DNA from: Streptomyces mutabilis
GTDB taxonomy: Bacteria > Actinomycetota > Actinomycetes > Streptomycetales > Streptomycetaceae
Direction of reading: 5' to 3'
Length of the DNA: 64,000 nt
Assembly (NCBI RefSeq): GCF_014649815.1
Contig: NZ_BMTT01000024.1
Coordinates: 1-64,000 of the forward strand
Shown here: positions 16,885 to 25,769 of the stretch, piece by piece
Numbering within the stretch: position 1 is the first letter of the stretch
Layout of the letters: each line of letters opens with the position of its first letter
Translations under genes and position numbers: made by a program
Notes under the pieces: model-generated
Seen by the model: the letters and a program-made list of their open reading frames with translations, nothing else
Database searches by the model: none
Told to the model about the DNA's origin: nothing

Positions 16885-18294
16885 ATGGCTGCCCGTGCGA
16901 AGACCAGCAAGGAACGGCCGTCCTACCGCTGCACCGAGTGCGGCTGGCAGACGGCCAAGTGGCTCGGCCGCTGTCCCGAATGCCAGGCATGGGGCACGGT
17001 CGAGGAGTACGGCGCGCCCGCCGTGCGGACGACCGCACCGGGGCGCGTCACCACCTCCGCGCTGCCCATCGGCCAGGTCGACGGGCGGCAGGCCACCGCC
17101 CGCCCCACCGGTGTGCCCGAGCTGGACCGGGTGCTCGGCGGCGGGCTCGTGCCCGGTGCCGTGGTGCTCGTCGCGGGTGAGCCCGGCGTCGGGAAGTCGA
17201 CGCTGCTGCTGGACGTCGCGGCCAAGTCGGCCAGTGAGGAGCACAAGACGCTCTACGTCACGGGCGAGGAGTCGGCGAGCCAGGTGCGGCTGCGGGCCGA
17301 CCGGATCAAGGCCATCGACGACCACCTGTATCTCGCGGCAGAGACGGACCTCGCGGCGGTGCTGGGGCATCTGGACGCCGTGAAGCCGTCGCTGCTGATC
17401 CTCGACTCCGTGCAGACGGTGGCCTCCCCCGAGATCGACGGTGCGCCGGGGGGCATGGCGCAGGTGCGCGAAGTGGCGGGGGCGCTGATCCGGGCGTCGA
17501 AGGAACGCGGGATGTCCACCCTGCTGGTGGGGCACGTCACGAAGGACGGGGCGATCGCCGGGCCGCGCCTGCTGGAGCACCTGGTGGACGTGGTGCTGCA
17601 CTTCGAGGGGGACCGGCACGCGAGGCTGAGGCTGGTGCGGGGCGTCAAGAACCGCTACGGCACGACCGACGAGGTCGGCTGCTTCGAGTTGCACGACGAG
17701 GGCATCACGGGGCTGGCCGACCCCAGCGGACTGTTCCTGACACGGCGCGCCGAGCCGGTTCCCGGCACCTGTCTGACCGTCACCCTGGAGGGTCGCCGGC
17801 CGCTGGTGGCCGAGGTGCAGGCGCTGACCGTCGACTCGCAGATCCCGTCCCCGCGGCGTACGACGTCCGGACTGGAGACCTCCCGGGTGTCGATGATGCT
17901 GGCGGTGCTGGAGCAGCGGGGACGGATCAGTGCCCTGGGGAAGAGGGACATCTACTCCGCTACGGTCGGGGGCGTGAAGCTGTCCGAGCCGGCCGCCGAC
18001 CTGGCGATCGCCCTCGCCCTGGCGAGTGCCGCGAGCGACACCCCGCTGCCCAAGAACCTCGTCGCGATCGGCGAGGTCGGCCTCGCCGGTGAGGTGAGAC
18101 GGGTCACGGGCGTGCAGCGCAGGCTCTCCGAAGCGCACCGCCTAGGCTTCACGCACGCCCTCGTACCGGCCGATCCCGGCAGGGTGCCCGACGGCATGAA
18201 GGTCCTGGAAGTCGCGGACATGGGGGACGCCCTGCGGGTGCTTCCGCGCTCGCGTCGGCGAGAGGCCCCACGGGAGCAGGAGGACCGCCGGTAG
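16885..18294 (+). CDS. radA: DNA repair protein RadA (Sms)
   Basis: A 469-aa branch-migration ATPase of recombination repair. It has the N-terminal C4 zinc finger CTECGWQTAKWLGRCPEC, Walker A GEPGVGKST near residue 98, the RadA-specific KNRYGTTDE motif near 255 and a C-terminal Lon-like domain (PLPKNLVAIGEVGLAGEVR). The ATG at 16885 puts the zinc finger at residue 16, as usual; no strong ribosome binding site precedes it. disA lies 81 nt downstream on the same strand. RadA is known to bind and inhibit DisA in other bacteria, so the linkage is functional as well as positional. Confidence 0.95.
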   Translation: MAARAKTSKERPSYRCTECGWQTAKWLGRCPECQAWGTVEEYGAPAVRTTAPGRVTTSALPIGQVDGRQATARPTGVPELDRVLGGGLVPGAVVLVAGEPGVGKSTLLLDVAAKSASEEHKTLYVTGEESASQVRLRADRIKAIDDHLYLAAETDLAAVLGHLDAVKPSLLILDSVQTVASPEIDGAPGGMAQVREVAGALIRASKERGMSTLLVGHVTKDGAIAGPRLLEHLVDVVLHFEGDRHARLRLVRGVKNRYGTTDEVGCFELHDEGITGLADPSGLFLTRRAEPVPGTCLTVTLEGRRPLVAEVQALTVDSQIPSPRRTTSGLETSRVSMMLAVLEQRGRISALGKRDIYSATVGGVKLSEPAADLAIALALASAASDTPLPKNLVAIGEVGLAGEVRRVTGVQRRLSEAHRLGFTHALVPADPGRVPDGMKVLEVADMGDALRVLPRSRRREAPREQEDRR

Positions 18295-18375
18295 ACTTTG
18301 CCCTGGTCTCGCCCGTCCGTACGACCGAATGTGCGACACGGGAGTGCCAGAAGAACCTGCGACCGGAGGAGTGCA

Positions 18376-19500
18376 GTGGCAGCCAACGACCGGGCAGCAG
18401 CTCCCGGAAAGTCCGGTGGGAGTGCCGGTGCCGATGGCCTGATGCGCGCCTCGCTGAGCGCGGTGGCGCCCGGCACGCTGCTGCGGGACGGCCTGGAGCG
18501 GGTCCTTCGCGGCAACACCGGTGGTCTGATCGTGCTGGGCTCCGACAAGACCGTCGAGTCGATGTGCACCGGCGGTTTCGTGCTGGACGTGGAGTTCACC
18601 GCCACGCGGCTGCGGGAGCTGTGCAAGCTGGACGGCGGCATCGTGCTGTCCTCGGACCTGTCGAAGATCCTGCGGGCGGGGGTGCAGCTGCTCCCGGATC
18701 CGACGATCCCCACGGAGGAGACCGGCACCCGGCACCGTACGGCGGACCGGGTCAGCAAGCAGGTCGGCTTCCCCGTGGTTTCCGTCTCGCAGTCCATGCG
18801 GCTGATCGCGCTGTACGTGGACGGGCAGCGGCGGGTTCTGGAGGACTCCGCCGCGATCCTGTCGCGGGCCAATCAGGCGCTGGCCACGCTGGAGCGTTAC
18901 AAGCTGCGGCTGGACGAGGTCGCGGGCACGCTGTCGGCGCTTGAGATCGAGGACCTGGTGACCGTCCGGGACGTCTCCGCGGTCGCGCAGCGGCTGGAGA
19001 TGGTGCGCCGGATCGCGACCGAGATCGCCGAGTACGTGGTCGAGCTGGGCACGGACGGGCGGTTGCTGGCGCTCCAGCTGGACGAGTTGATCGCCGGTGT
19101 CGAGCCGGAGCGGGAGCTGGTCGTGCGGGACTACGTGCCCGAGCCGACCGCGAAGCGGTCCCGTACGGTCGACGAGGCGCTCGCCGAGCTGGACAAGCTC
19201 AGCCATGCCGAGTTGCTCGAACTGTCGACGGTGGCGCGGGCGTTGGGGTACACGGGGTCGCCCGAGACGCTGGACTCCGCGGTGTCGCCGCGCGGGTTCC
19301 GGTTGCTGGCGAAGGTGCCGCGGCTGCCCGGCGCGATCATCGACCGGCTGGTGGAGCACTTCGGCGGCCTGCAGAAACTGCTCGCCGCGAGCGTGGACGA
19401 CCTGCAGACGGTGGACGGCGTCGGTGAGGCGCGTGCGCGCAGCGTGCGGGAGGGGCTGTCGCGGCTGGCGGAGTCGTCGATCCTGGAACGTTACGTCTGA
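18376..19500 (+). CDS. disA: Diadenylate cyclase DisA (DNA integrity scanning)
   Basis: A 374-aa enzyme that makes c-di-AMP from two ATP and scans DNA for branched structures. The DAC domain has DGGIVLSSD near residue 88 and [13 protein letters not shown] near 120, the catalytic DGA-like and RHR signatures. A long helical linker follows, and the C terminus has helix-hairpin-helix DNA-binding elements ([22 protein letters not shown]). The GTG start at 18376 is 5 nt after GGAGGA. It forms a probable transcription unit with radA and ends in a strong hairpin. Confidence 0.95.
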   Translation: MAANDRAAAPGKSGGSAGADGLMRASLSAVAPGTLLRDGLERVLRGNTGGLIVLGSDKTVESMCTGGFVLDVEFTATRLRELCKLDGGIVLSSDLSKILRAGVQLLPDPTIPTEETGTRHRTADRVSKQVGFPVVSVSQSMRLIALYVDGQRRVLEDSAAILSRANQALATLERYKLRLDEVAGTLSALEIEDLVTVRDVSAVAQRLEMVRRIATEIAEYVVELGTDGRLLALQLDELIAGVEPERELVVRDYVPEPTAKRSRTVDEALAELDKLSHAELLELSTVARALGYTGSPETLDSAVSPRGFRLLAKVPRLPGAIIDRLVEHFGGLQKLLAASVDDLQTVDGVGEARARSVREGLSRLAESSILERYV

Positions 19501-19502
19501 GC

Positions 19503-19523
19503 CCGCGGGCCGGTCGCCCGCGG
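19503..19523 (+). terminator. Hairpin terminator of disA
   Basis: CCGCGGGC-CGGTC-GCCCGCGG is a perfect 8-bp stem with a 5-nt loop, starting 2 nt after the disA stop. A run of short CACTCGG/CGCTCAG-like repeats (about 19540-19617) fills the rest of the gap to the convergent gene. Confidence 0.7.
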
Positions 19524-19613
19524 TCTCAGCCGATCAGTCACTCAGCAGCTCAGACACTCAGCAGCTCAGACTTTCGGACACTCGGACACTCGGCCGCTCG
19601 GACACTCGGCCGC

Positions 19614-20459
19614 TCAGTCGTCCTTCAGGACGAAGGACGTGCGTACCTTCTCGAAGCCCTCGGCCTTCGCCTCCACCAGGTACGTGCCCGCCTTCGCCGA
19701 TCCCGCCGGAGGGGTTCCGCACTCGGGGGCGCTCGGCTTGCGGTCCCACTTCACCGTGTAGGTGATGCCGCTGCCGGCGGCCACCCGGTACTGCAGGCTG
19801 CCCGTGCCCTTAACGCAGTCGTCGGAGGACCAGTAGGCGTCCTCGCCCTCGGCCGGCGTGATCGTCAACACCGCGTTCTCCGGGCCGAGATCGACCTTGC
19901 AGTCGGCGGTGGAGGTGTTGCGCGCGGTCAGTTCGAAGGTGGGAGTCTGGCCCGGCGTGTAGTTGTTGCGGACGCTGCGCAGGCTCAACTTCACGGCGCC
20001 CGGTGTGCAGTCGGGCAGGCCCGAACCGCCCGGCAGCGCGTCGCCCGCGCCGACTCCGGTCACCGCGCCGCCCGCGGAGCCGCCCGTACCCGCGCCGTTT
20101 CCGGTACCGCTCCCGGCGCCGCCACCCGCGCCGCCGGAGCCGGTCCCGTTGGACTCGCCGCCGCCCGCGCCCCCGGTGCCCGAGCCCGACCCGTCGGAGT
20201 CACCGCCGCCCGACTCGTCGCGTCCGCCAGGGGCTTCACTGATCGCCGGGCCGGAGCTGGAAGGTCCGGGGGTGATCGAGGGTGCCGGGTTCTTGCCGTT
20301 GGCGCCGTCCTCACGGTCGTTGCCGCCACCACCGTCGCCGGAGACCACGACCCACGTGATCAACAGTGTCAACAGGGCGAGCAGGGACAGCAGTACGGCC
20401 CTCCGTCGCCAGTAGATGGAGGAGGGAAGCGGCCCGACCGGATTGCGCAGAGATCCCAC
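19614..20459 (-). CDS. Membrane-anchored protein with Gly/Ser linker and beta-rich extracellular domain
   Basis: A 281-aa protein from GTG 20459. A short cytoplasmic head (SLRNPVGPLPSSIYWRRR) precedes one strong membrane helix (AVLLSLLALLTLLITWVVV). Then comes a ~100-residue low-complexity Gly/Ser/Asn linker. The C-terminal ~130-residue beta-rich domain has paired Cys (LPDCTPGAVKL, TADCKVDLG, SDDCVKG, APECGTPP), consistent with extracellular disulfides. The function is unknown; the architecture suggests a wall-exposed binding domain. TACAGT ends 7 nt before the GTG, so a leaderless start is possible. It converges on disA. Confidence 0.78.
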   Translation of the reverse strand: MGSLRNPVGPLPSSIYWRRRAVLLSLLALLTLLITWVVVSGDGGGGNDREDGANGKNPAPSITPGPSSSGPAISEAPGGRDESGGGDSDGSGSGTGGAGGGESNGTGSGGAGGGAGSGTGNGAGTGGSAGGAVTGVGAGDALPGGSGLPDCTPGAVKLSLRSVRNNYTPGQTPTFELTARNTSTADCKVDLGPENAVLTITPAEGEDAYWSSDDCVKGTGSLQYRVAAGSGITYTVKWDRKPSAPECGTPPAGSAKAGTYLVEAKAEGFEKVRTSFVLKDD

Positions 20460-20634
20460 GGCGCAAACTGTACGAGAGATCGGTGCGTTCCCTTGTCCCA
20501 CCCGCCGTTCGGGGCAGCATCTTTTACCGATCATCATTCCGGAGACGGGCCCGGACCCCCTGCCGATCGTCAGGGGCGGCACATGTCGATCGCGGGGTGT
20601 GACGGCGTCGGGCCGTTGCCTACCGTCCGTGAGC

Positions 20635-21273
20635 ATGAACTTCGAGGATGACGAGCTCTACCGAGACATCACCGGCTTCGCCCATGACACCCCAACGTGG
20701 CTACAGCACACGGCGGAAGTGTGGACGGAGGCGGGAATCCTGTTGTTCGGGGCGCTGTTCGTCGTCGCCTGGTGGCGGTCGAGGAGCGACAGCACCCGTG
20801 CCTTCGCGATCGCGGCCCTTGCACCCGTGGCCACTGCTTTGGCGTACGTCGGCAGCGAGCTGGTCAAGTCCGTGTTCGCGCAGGAGCGTCCGTGCCGGGC
20901 GGTCGCCGGGGCGGTGCCGTCCCTGGCCGAGTGCCCGTCGACCGGCGACTGGTCCTTCCCGAGCAACCACGCGACGATAGCGGGGGCTTCGGCGGTGACG
21001 CTGGCCCTGGTCCGGCGTGCGCTCGTGTGGCTGACGGCTCCGCTGGCCCTGCTGATGGCCTTCTCCCGGGTCTTCGTCGGCGTCCACTACCCCCACGACG
21101 TCGTCGCCGGACTGCTGTTCGGTGCCATGGTCGCCGCCGTGGCCGTACGCCTGGGCACGCGCCCGGCGACACGACTGGCCGAGGCGATGCGGACGTCGTC
21201 GGCGCCGGCGGTGCGGTGGCTGACCGGGGAGGGGCCGCGCACCCCCTACGCCGCCTCGCACCGGCGTCGTTGA
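20635..21273 (+). CDS. PAP2-family membrane phosphatase
   Basis: A 212-aa integral membrane phosphatase with the three PAP2 motifs in order: KSVFAQERP, FPSNHAT and SRVFVGVHYPHDV. Five or six hydrophobic segments are visible. Such proteins dephosphorylate undecaprenyl pyrophosphate or phosphatidic/lysophosphatidic acids on the outer face of the membrane. A role in recycling the wall carrier lipid is plausible but inferred. A promoter TGTGAC-N17-TACCGT ends about 11 nt before the ATG, so the leader is very short. Confidence 0.9.
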   Translation: MNFEDDELYRDITGFAHDTPTWLQHTAEVWTEAGILLFGALFVVAWWRSRSDSTRAFAIAALAPVATALAYVGSELVKSVFAQERPCRAVAGAVPSLAECPSTGDWSFPSNHATIAGASAVTLALVRRALVWLTAPLALLMAFSRVFVGVHYPHDVVAGLLFGAMVAAVAVRLGTRPATRLAEAMRTSSAPAVRWLTGEGPRTPYAASHRRR

Positions 21274-21299
21274 GTCGGCTCGGACGTCGTCGAGTGGGC

Positions 21300-21965
21300 T
21301 CAGGCGTCCGTCTCGACGAGTCCCGCCTCGTACGCCACGATCGCCGCCAGGACCCGGTTGCGTACCTCTAGCCGGTCCAGGACCGCGCTCACGTACGCCT
21401 TCACCGTGCCCTCGACGAGGTGCAGCCGGGCGGCGATCTCCGGGTTGGACAGGCCGGCGCCGACGAGGCCGAGGACCTCGCGTTCGCGCGGGCTGAGGAG
21501 TGCGACGCGTGCGCGTGCGCGTTCCTCGCGGGCGAACCGGCCGCCGTCCCTGCCCAAATCCTCGACGACGTACCGGGCGACCTTCGGGGAGAGGAAGGCG
21601 GCGCCGTCCGCCACAGCCCGTACACCGGCCATCAGTTCGTAGGGGTCACCGGACTTGAGGAGGAAGCCGGTGGCTCCGGCGGCCAGGGCGCGGGCCACGT
21701 AGGAGTGCTCGGAGAAGGTGGTCAGCATCGCCACCGCCGTGCCGGGGACGGTCCGCACCAGCTCCTCGGCCGCCGCGAGGCCGTCCAGGCGGGGCATGCG
21801 GATGTCCAGCAGGGCCACGTCGGGGCGGTGCGCGCGGGCGAGTTCGACCGCCTCGCGGCCGTCGCCCGCCTCGGCGACGACCTCGCTCTCGCCGCCGCTC
21901 GCCAGGATGGCGCGCACGCCGGCCCGCACCATCGCCTCGTCGTCGGCCAGCAGTACCCGGATCAC
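21300..21965 (-). CDS. NarL/LuxR-family response regulator
   Basis: A 221-aa regulator. The receiver domain has the acidic pair DDE at 8-10, phospho-acceptor Asp in VALLDIRMP near residue 53, the Thr of MLTTFSEHSYV and Lys104-region KSGDP. The C-terminal LuxR HTH is LSPREREVLGLVGAGLSNPEIAARLHLVEGTVKAYVSAVLDRL. Its ATG overlaps the sensor-kinase stop (ATGA), so it is the partner of that kinase. The signal is unknown. Confidence 0.93.
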   Translation of the reverse strand: MIRVLLADDEAMVRAGVRAILASGGESEVVAEAGDGREAVELARAHRPDVALLDIRMPRLDGLAAAEELVRTVPGTAVAMLTTFSEHSYVARALAAGATGFLLKSGDPYELMAGVRAVADGAAFLSPKVARYVVEDLGRDGGRFAREERARARVALLSPREREVLGLVGAGLSNPEIAARLHLVEGTVKAYVSAVLDRLEVRNRVLAAIVAYEAGLVETDA

Positions 21966-23794
21966 CGTGCGGGTCCCCCGTTCTCCTCGCGGTCCTGGTC
22001 CGGCCGGCCGATGCCGGGGACGACGTCCTTGGCGATCAGTTTCCCCTGTTCTCCCCGGTCGTCGAAGCAGAGCCGGAAGTGGTCGATGGAGACCAGGAGT
22101 TCGCCGCTCGCCCGGTAGTGGACGCAGTGGGCGCCCGGCGGTGGCGCGGGGGCGCGGTCGGTGGGCGGGTCGTGCGCCTCGCGGTCCGGCAGCACGGGCG
22201 CGACTTCGCCGTAAGGCATGCCCGCGCTCAGTTCCGCGTACGCGGCCGGGGTGAGCACCGAGTGCGTCTCCGTGTACGCGTACCAGCCGAAGGCCGCCCC
22301 GACCAGGACGGCGCCCGCACCGGCGGCGGCGCCCAGGCCGAGGGCGACACGGCGGCGGGCATGGGTGAAGGGGGTGGTGGAGGTCGTGGGTGTGGTCGCG
22401 GTGGCCGAGGCCGTGGGGGCGGCGGGTGGCAGGGAGGAGGTGGTGGGCTGCTGTGCGGGGACGTACGCCCGGACGCGGAATCCCTCGCCGTGCGGGCCGG
22501 CCCGGAAGTCGCCGCCGGCCGAGGTGACGGCGGCGCGCAGCCCGAGCAGGCCCGAACCGCCCTGGCTCGGGGCCGCGTCCTGGGTGGCCGGTCCGTTGGT
22601 GACGGTGACGGCCGTGCCGTGGCCCTGGTCCTCGACCGCCACGACGACCGGGGCACCCGGCGCGTGCCGGGCCGCGTTGGTGAGCGCCTCGCGCACGACG
22701 CGGTGCAGGAGGCGTCCGGCGACGCCGCCGGGCTCGGGGGCGTGGGCGGTGTCCCGGGGGCGCTCCCAGCGGACGGGGAGACCCGACTCAGCGGCCCGGG
22801 CGACGAGTTCCTCGACGTTCTCCCCCGCGGGGACGAGCGGGACCGGATCATCGTCCTCGCGCAGTACGCCGATGATGCGGTGCAGGTGGTCGGTGGCGTC
22901 CGCGGCGGCGGCGCGCAGGTCGGCCGCGGCGGCCCTGTGGTCGTCGGCGAGGCCGGGCGAGACCTGGAGGGCGGCGGCGCGCAGGGCGAGCAGGCTCAGT
23001 TCGTGGCCGAGGGAGTCGTGCATGTCCTGGGCGATCCGGGCCCGCTCGCGCAGCCTGGCCCGTTCCTCGGCGTGCCGCTGTTCGTCCTCCAGCCGGGCGG
23101 CCCTGAGCCAGCCGGCCTCGGCCAGCGCCCGGCTCTGGCGCCAGTAGCGTCCGCAGAGCCAGGGGAAGACGCAGCCGAAGAGCAGCGTGCCCGTCATGAC
23201 CAGCCACTCGGGCGGCGGGTCGACTCCGACCAACGCGATCCGCGCCGTGCCGACGAGTCCGAGGGCCACGAAGGCGGCGACCGCGGGGCGGGCCCGCGGG
23301 GCGCGCAGGCCCAGCAGGAGGGCGAAGACGCCCAGGGCGGGGCCGTAGGAGACGGTGAACAGGGCGGGGGCGGCGGCCAGACTCACGCCCGCCGCCAGTA
23401 CGAAGGCGGCGAGGGGCCGGCGCCGGGAGCAGGCGGCGGCTCCGGCGAGCATCCCCAGGCCGGCCAGTTGCTGCCAGAGCGGACGCGGCTCGTTCATACC
23501 GAGCCGGTCCGCGGTGACCGCCGGCAGCGCCAGGACTGCCCAGAGGAGGACGCCTCTGGCCACGGGGGCGAGGCGGGAGACGGCGGGCGTGGGGGTTTCG
23601 GCGGTCGGGCCCGTCCCGAAGGCCGCGGAGGTGCCGGTGGCAGGGGCGGCGCCGGTGGCGGGAGCTGGGGCGGAGGGGGCGCGGTGGCCGGGAGCCGCAT
23701 CCCGTGCCGGGCCCGGTGCGGTGCGGTCGCCGGGGGAAGCGTGCCGGCCCGCTGCGGCGGGGCCCGCGTCGCCGGACGGACGGGTACCTTCCAT
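21962..23794 (-). CDS. NarL-type sensor histidine kinase with extra C-terminal TM and extracytoplasmic domain
   Basis: A 610-aa kinase. After an Ala/Pro-rich head (1-75) come about six membrane segments (80-210), then HisKA_3 with phospho-acceptor His in RIAQDMHDSLGHELSLLALR and an HATPase domain (NAARHAPGAP, QGGSGLLGLRAAV). Unlike ordinary family members it does not end there. A linker and one more membrane helix (VALGLGAAAGAGAVLVGAAFGWYAY) lead to a ~90-residue domain with two Cys (GAHCVHYRASGELL, FRLCFDDRG) that resembles small SmpA/BamE-like folds. This tail is predicted to be outside and may be a second sensor. Confidence 0.88.
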   Translation of the reverse strand: MEGTRPSGDAGPAAAGRHASPGDRTAPGPARDAAPGHRAPSAPAPATGAAPATGTSAAFGTGPTAETPTPAVSRLAPVARGVLLWAVLALPAVTADRLGMNEPRPLWQQLAGLGMLAGAAACSRRRPLAAFVLAAGVSLAAAPALFTVSYGPALGVFALLLGLRAPRARPAVAAFVALGLVGTARIALVGVDPPPEWLVMTGTLLFGCVFPWLCGRYWRQSRALAEAGWLRAARLEDEQRHAEERARLRERARIAQDMHDSLGHELSLLALRAAALQVSPGLADDHRAAAADLRAAAADATDHLHRIIGVLREDDDPVPLVPAGENVEELVARAAESGLPVRWERPRDTAHAPEPGGVAGRLLHRVVREALTNAARHAPGAPVVVAVEDQGHGTAVTVTNGPATQDAAPSQGGSGLLGLRAAVTSAGGDFRAGPHGEGFRVRAYVPAQQPTTSSLPPAAPTASATATTPTTSTTPFTHARRRVALGLGAAAGAGAVLVGAAFGWYAYTETHSVLTPAAYAELSAGMPYGEVAPVLPDREAHDPPTDRAPAPPPGAHCVHYRASGELLVSIDHFRLCFDDRGEQGKLIAKDVVPGIGRPDQDREENGGPAR

Positions 23795-23913
23795 GGGACC
23801 GACGCTACAAGCGGCGGACGGGGCGGCGCCCCTGCCGATCGTCAGGTGTCGTGGCCGCCACCGGGTGGCGGTGCGCCCGTGCGGTGGTCCTTCCGTGGCA
23901 GGATCGGAGGGTC

Positions 23914-24915
23914 ATGACTGCGCCCACGAAGCCCTCGCACAACGGCCCCTCCGACCCCGCCGGGACCCCGGCCCCCGCCGCCGTCCCCGGTACGTCCGTC
24001 CCCGCCGCGGCGTCCGGTACTTCCGTCCCCGCCGCCGCGTCCGCCGTGCCACTGCACGCCCCCGTCGTCGACTGGTTCGACGAGCACGCCCGCGACCTGC
24101 CGTGGCGGCGTCCCGAGGCCGGTGCGTGGGGCGTGATGGTCAGTGAGTTCATGCTCCAGCAGACGCCGGTGAACCGCGTCCTGCCCGTCTACGAGCACTG
24201 GCTGGCCCGCTGGCCGCGCCCCGCCGACCTCGCCGCGGAGGCGCCCGGCGAGGCGGTCCGGGCCTGGGGCCGGCTCGGCTACCCGCGTCGCGCCCTGCGC
24301 CTGCACGGCGCCGCCGCGGCCATAGCGGAACGGCACGGCGGCGACGTGCCGTCGGACCACGCGCAGCTGCTGGCGCTGCCCGGCATCGGCGAGTACACGG
24401 CCGCCGCGGTCGCCTCGTTCGCCTACGGCCAGCGGCACGCCGTGCTGGACACCAACGTCCGCCGGGTCCTCGCCCGCGCGGTCACCGGGGTGCAGTACCC
24501 GCCGAACGCCACCACCGCCGCGGAACGGAAGCTGGCACGCGCGCTGCTGCCGGACGACGAGCGCGACGCCGCCCGCTGGGCGGCCGCGTCCATGGAGCTG
24601 GGCGCGCTGGTGTGCACGGCGAAGAACGAGTCCTGCCACCGCTGTCCGATCGCCGGCCGGTGCGCCTGGCGGCTGGCCGGGAAGCCCGCGCACGACGGGC
24701 CGCCGAGGCGCGGGCAGACGTACGCGGGCACCGACCGGCAGGTTCGCGGCCGGCTGCTCGCGGTACTGCGGGAGGCGCCCGGACCGGTGCCGCAGGCGGC
24801 CCTCGACCAGGTGTGGCACGAGCCGGTGCAGCGTGCCCGCGCCCTGGACGGACTCGTCGCCGACGGCCTGGTGGAACCGCTGGCGGACGGGCTGTACCGG
24901 CTGCCGCTGAGCTGA
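23914..24915 (+). CDS. mutY: A/G-specific adenine glycosylase
   Basis: A 333-aa HhH-GPD DNA glycosylase that removes A opposite 8-oxoG. Catalytic Glu is in SEFMLQQTPVNRV, the helix-hairpin-helix is LPGIGEYTAAAVASFAYG, the catalytic Asp is in AVLDTNVRRVL, and the 4Fe-4S ligands are in CTAKNESCHRCPIAGRC (C-X6-C-X2-C-X5-C). An unusual 45-residue N-terminal Pro/Ala/Ser tract with a repeated GTSVPAAAS precedes the domain and may be partly non-essential. The C-terminal NUDIX-like 8-oxoG reader is absent; only a short winged-helix-like tail remains, as in many actinobacterial MutY. The ATG follows GGAGGG. Confidence 0.92.
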   Translation: MTAPTKPSHNGPSDPAGTPAPAAVPGTSVPAAASGTSVPAAASAVPLHAPVVDWFDEHARDLPWRRPEAGAWGVMVSEFMLQQTPVNRVLPVYEHWLARWPRPADLAAEAPGEAVRAWGRLGYPRRALRLHGAAAAIAERHGGDVPSDHAQLLALPGIGEYTAAAVASFAYGQRHAVLDTNVRRVLARAVTGVQYPPNATTAAERKLARALLPDDERDAARWAAASMELGALVCTAKNESCHRCPIAGRCAWRLAGKPAHDGPPRRGQTYAGTDRQVRGRLLAVLREAPGPVPQAALDQVWHEPVQRARALDGLVADGLVEPLADGLYRLPLS

Positions 24916-24950
24916 CGTACAGCGCGGGCACAGGGCGGGATCGGGGGCGG

Positions 24951-24996
24951 CACCGGTGCGCCGCCGTCCGTGACACCGGTGCACCGCCGTCCGTAA
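24951..24996. repeat. Tandem 23-bp duplication upstream of sigE
   Basis: Two adjacent 23-nt units that differ at two positions (24951-24973 and 24974-24996; each starts CACCGGTGC and ends CCGCCGTCCGTRA) lie between mutY and sigE. They are 150 nt upstream of the probable sigE promoter. Confidence 0.75.
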
Positions 24997-25099
24997 CACC
25001 CGCACGATGGGACAGAACGGCCCACACCGCCCCCGAACAGGGCATCGATTTGCCCGGTTCCTCCTTCCGTTACACAACCGACGGACAGCCGAGGGCTTG

Positions 25100-25150
25100 C
25101 CGAAGGTTGCTTCGCACAGCGCCGTGACAACGGTTCCCTACCTTCGTTTC
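25100..25150 (+). promoter_or_regulatory. Probable sigE promoter region (CseB target)
   Basis: TACCTT at 25139-25144 is a plausible -10, but no good -35 lies 17 bp before it, which fits an activator-dependent promoter. In S. coelicolor the response regulator CseB switches on sigE under envelope stress from a single promoter in this interval. The rest of the 320-nt gap (24916-25235) holds only the 23-bp tandem duplication. Confidence 0.5.
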
Positions 25151-25235
25151 CGTGCCCCGCAGGCACAGACGAATACGGACCACAGGCAGTGGGCCGGCGG
25201 TGACCACCGTCGGAGTACGGGGAAGGCGGTTGACC

Positions 25236-25769
25236 ATGGGCGAGGTGCTCGAGTTCGAGGAGTACGTCCGCACCCGGCAGGACGCGCTGCTGCGCAGCGC
25301 CCGGCGCCTGGTCCCGGACCCCGTCGACGCCCAGGACCTGCTGCAGACCGCTCTGGCTCGGACGTACCGCCGCTGGTCGACCATCGAGGACAAGCGGCTC
25401 GCGGACGCCTACCTGCGACGCGTGATGATCAACACGCGGACCGAGTGGTGGCGGGCGCGGAAGCTGGAGGAGGTGCCGACCGAGCAGCTCCCGGAGTCCT
25501 GCGTGGACGACTCCACCGAGCAGCACGCGGACCGCGCCCTGCTGATGGACGTCATGAAGGTGCTCGCCCCGAAGCAGCGCAGCGTCGTGGTGCTGCGACA
25601 CTGGGAGCAGATGTCAACGGAGGAGACCGCCGCCGCCCTCGGCATGTCGGCGGGAACGGTCAAGAGCACGCTGCACCGGGCGCTCGCCCGGCTCCGCGAG
25701 GAGCTGGTCGCCCGCGATCTGGACGCGCGGGCGCTGGAGCGTGAGGAGCGGGAGCGTTGCGCGGCCTGA
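25236..25769 (+). CDS. sigE: ECF sigma factor SigE, cell-envelope stress
   Basis: A 177-aa group 4 sigma factor. Region 2 includes DAQDLLQTALARTYRRW, and region 4 is LAPKQRSVVVLRHWEQMSTEETAAALGMSAGTVKSTLHRALARLREEL. The start MGEVLEFEEYVRTRQDALL at 25236, after GGAAGG, matches SigE of S. coelicolor as I remember it; an upstream in-frame extension is less likely. SigE directs RNA polymerase to envelope-maintenance genes. The operon with cseA, cseB and cseC identifies it. No anti-sigma gene is adjacent: control is at transcription through CseB/CseC rather than by sequestration. Confidence 0.96.
   Translation: MGEVLEFEEYVRTRQDALLRSARRLVPDPVDAQDLLQTALARTYRRWSTIEDKRLADAYLRRVMINTRTEWWRARKLEEVPTEQLPESCVDDSTEQHADRALLMDVMKVLAPKQRSVVVLRHWEQMSTEETAAALGMSAGTVKSTLHRALARLREELVARDLDARALEREERERCAA

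Noticed and set aside
19540-19617. CACTCGG/CGCTCAG-like short repeats as a possible CRISPR or attachment site
   Set aside because: Units are about 10-20 bp, irregular and without spacers; simple-sequence drift between convergent genes is the better explanation.
20460-20500. ECF-like GGGAAC upstream of the membrane-anchored protein gene
   Set aside because: No matching -10 (GTC/CGTT) at 15-18 bp; TACAGT suits a vegetative promoter better.
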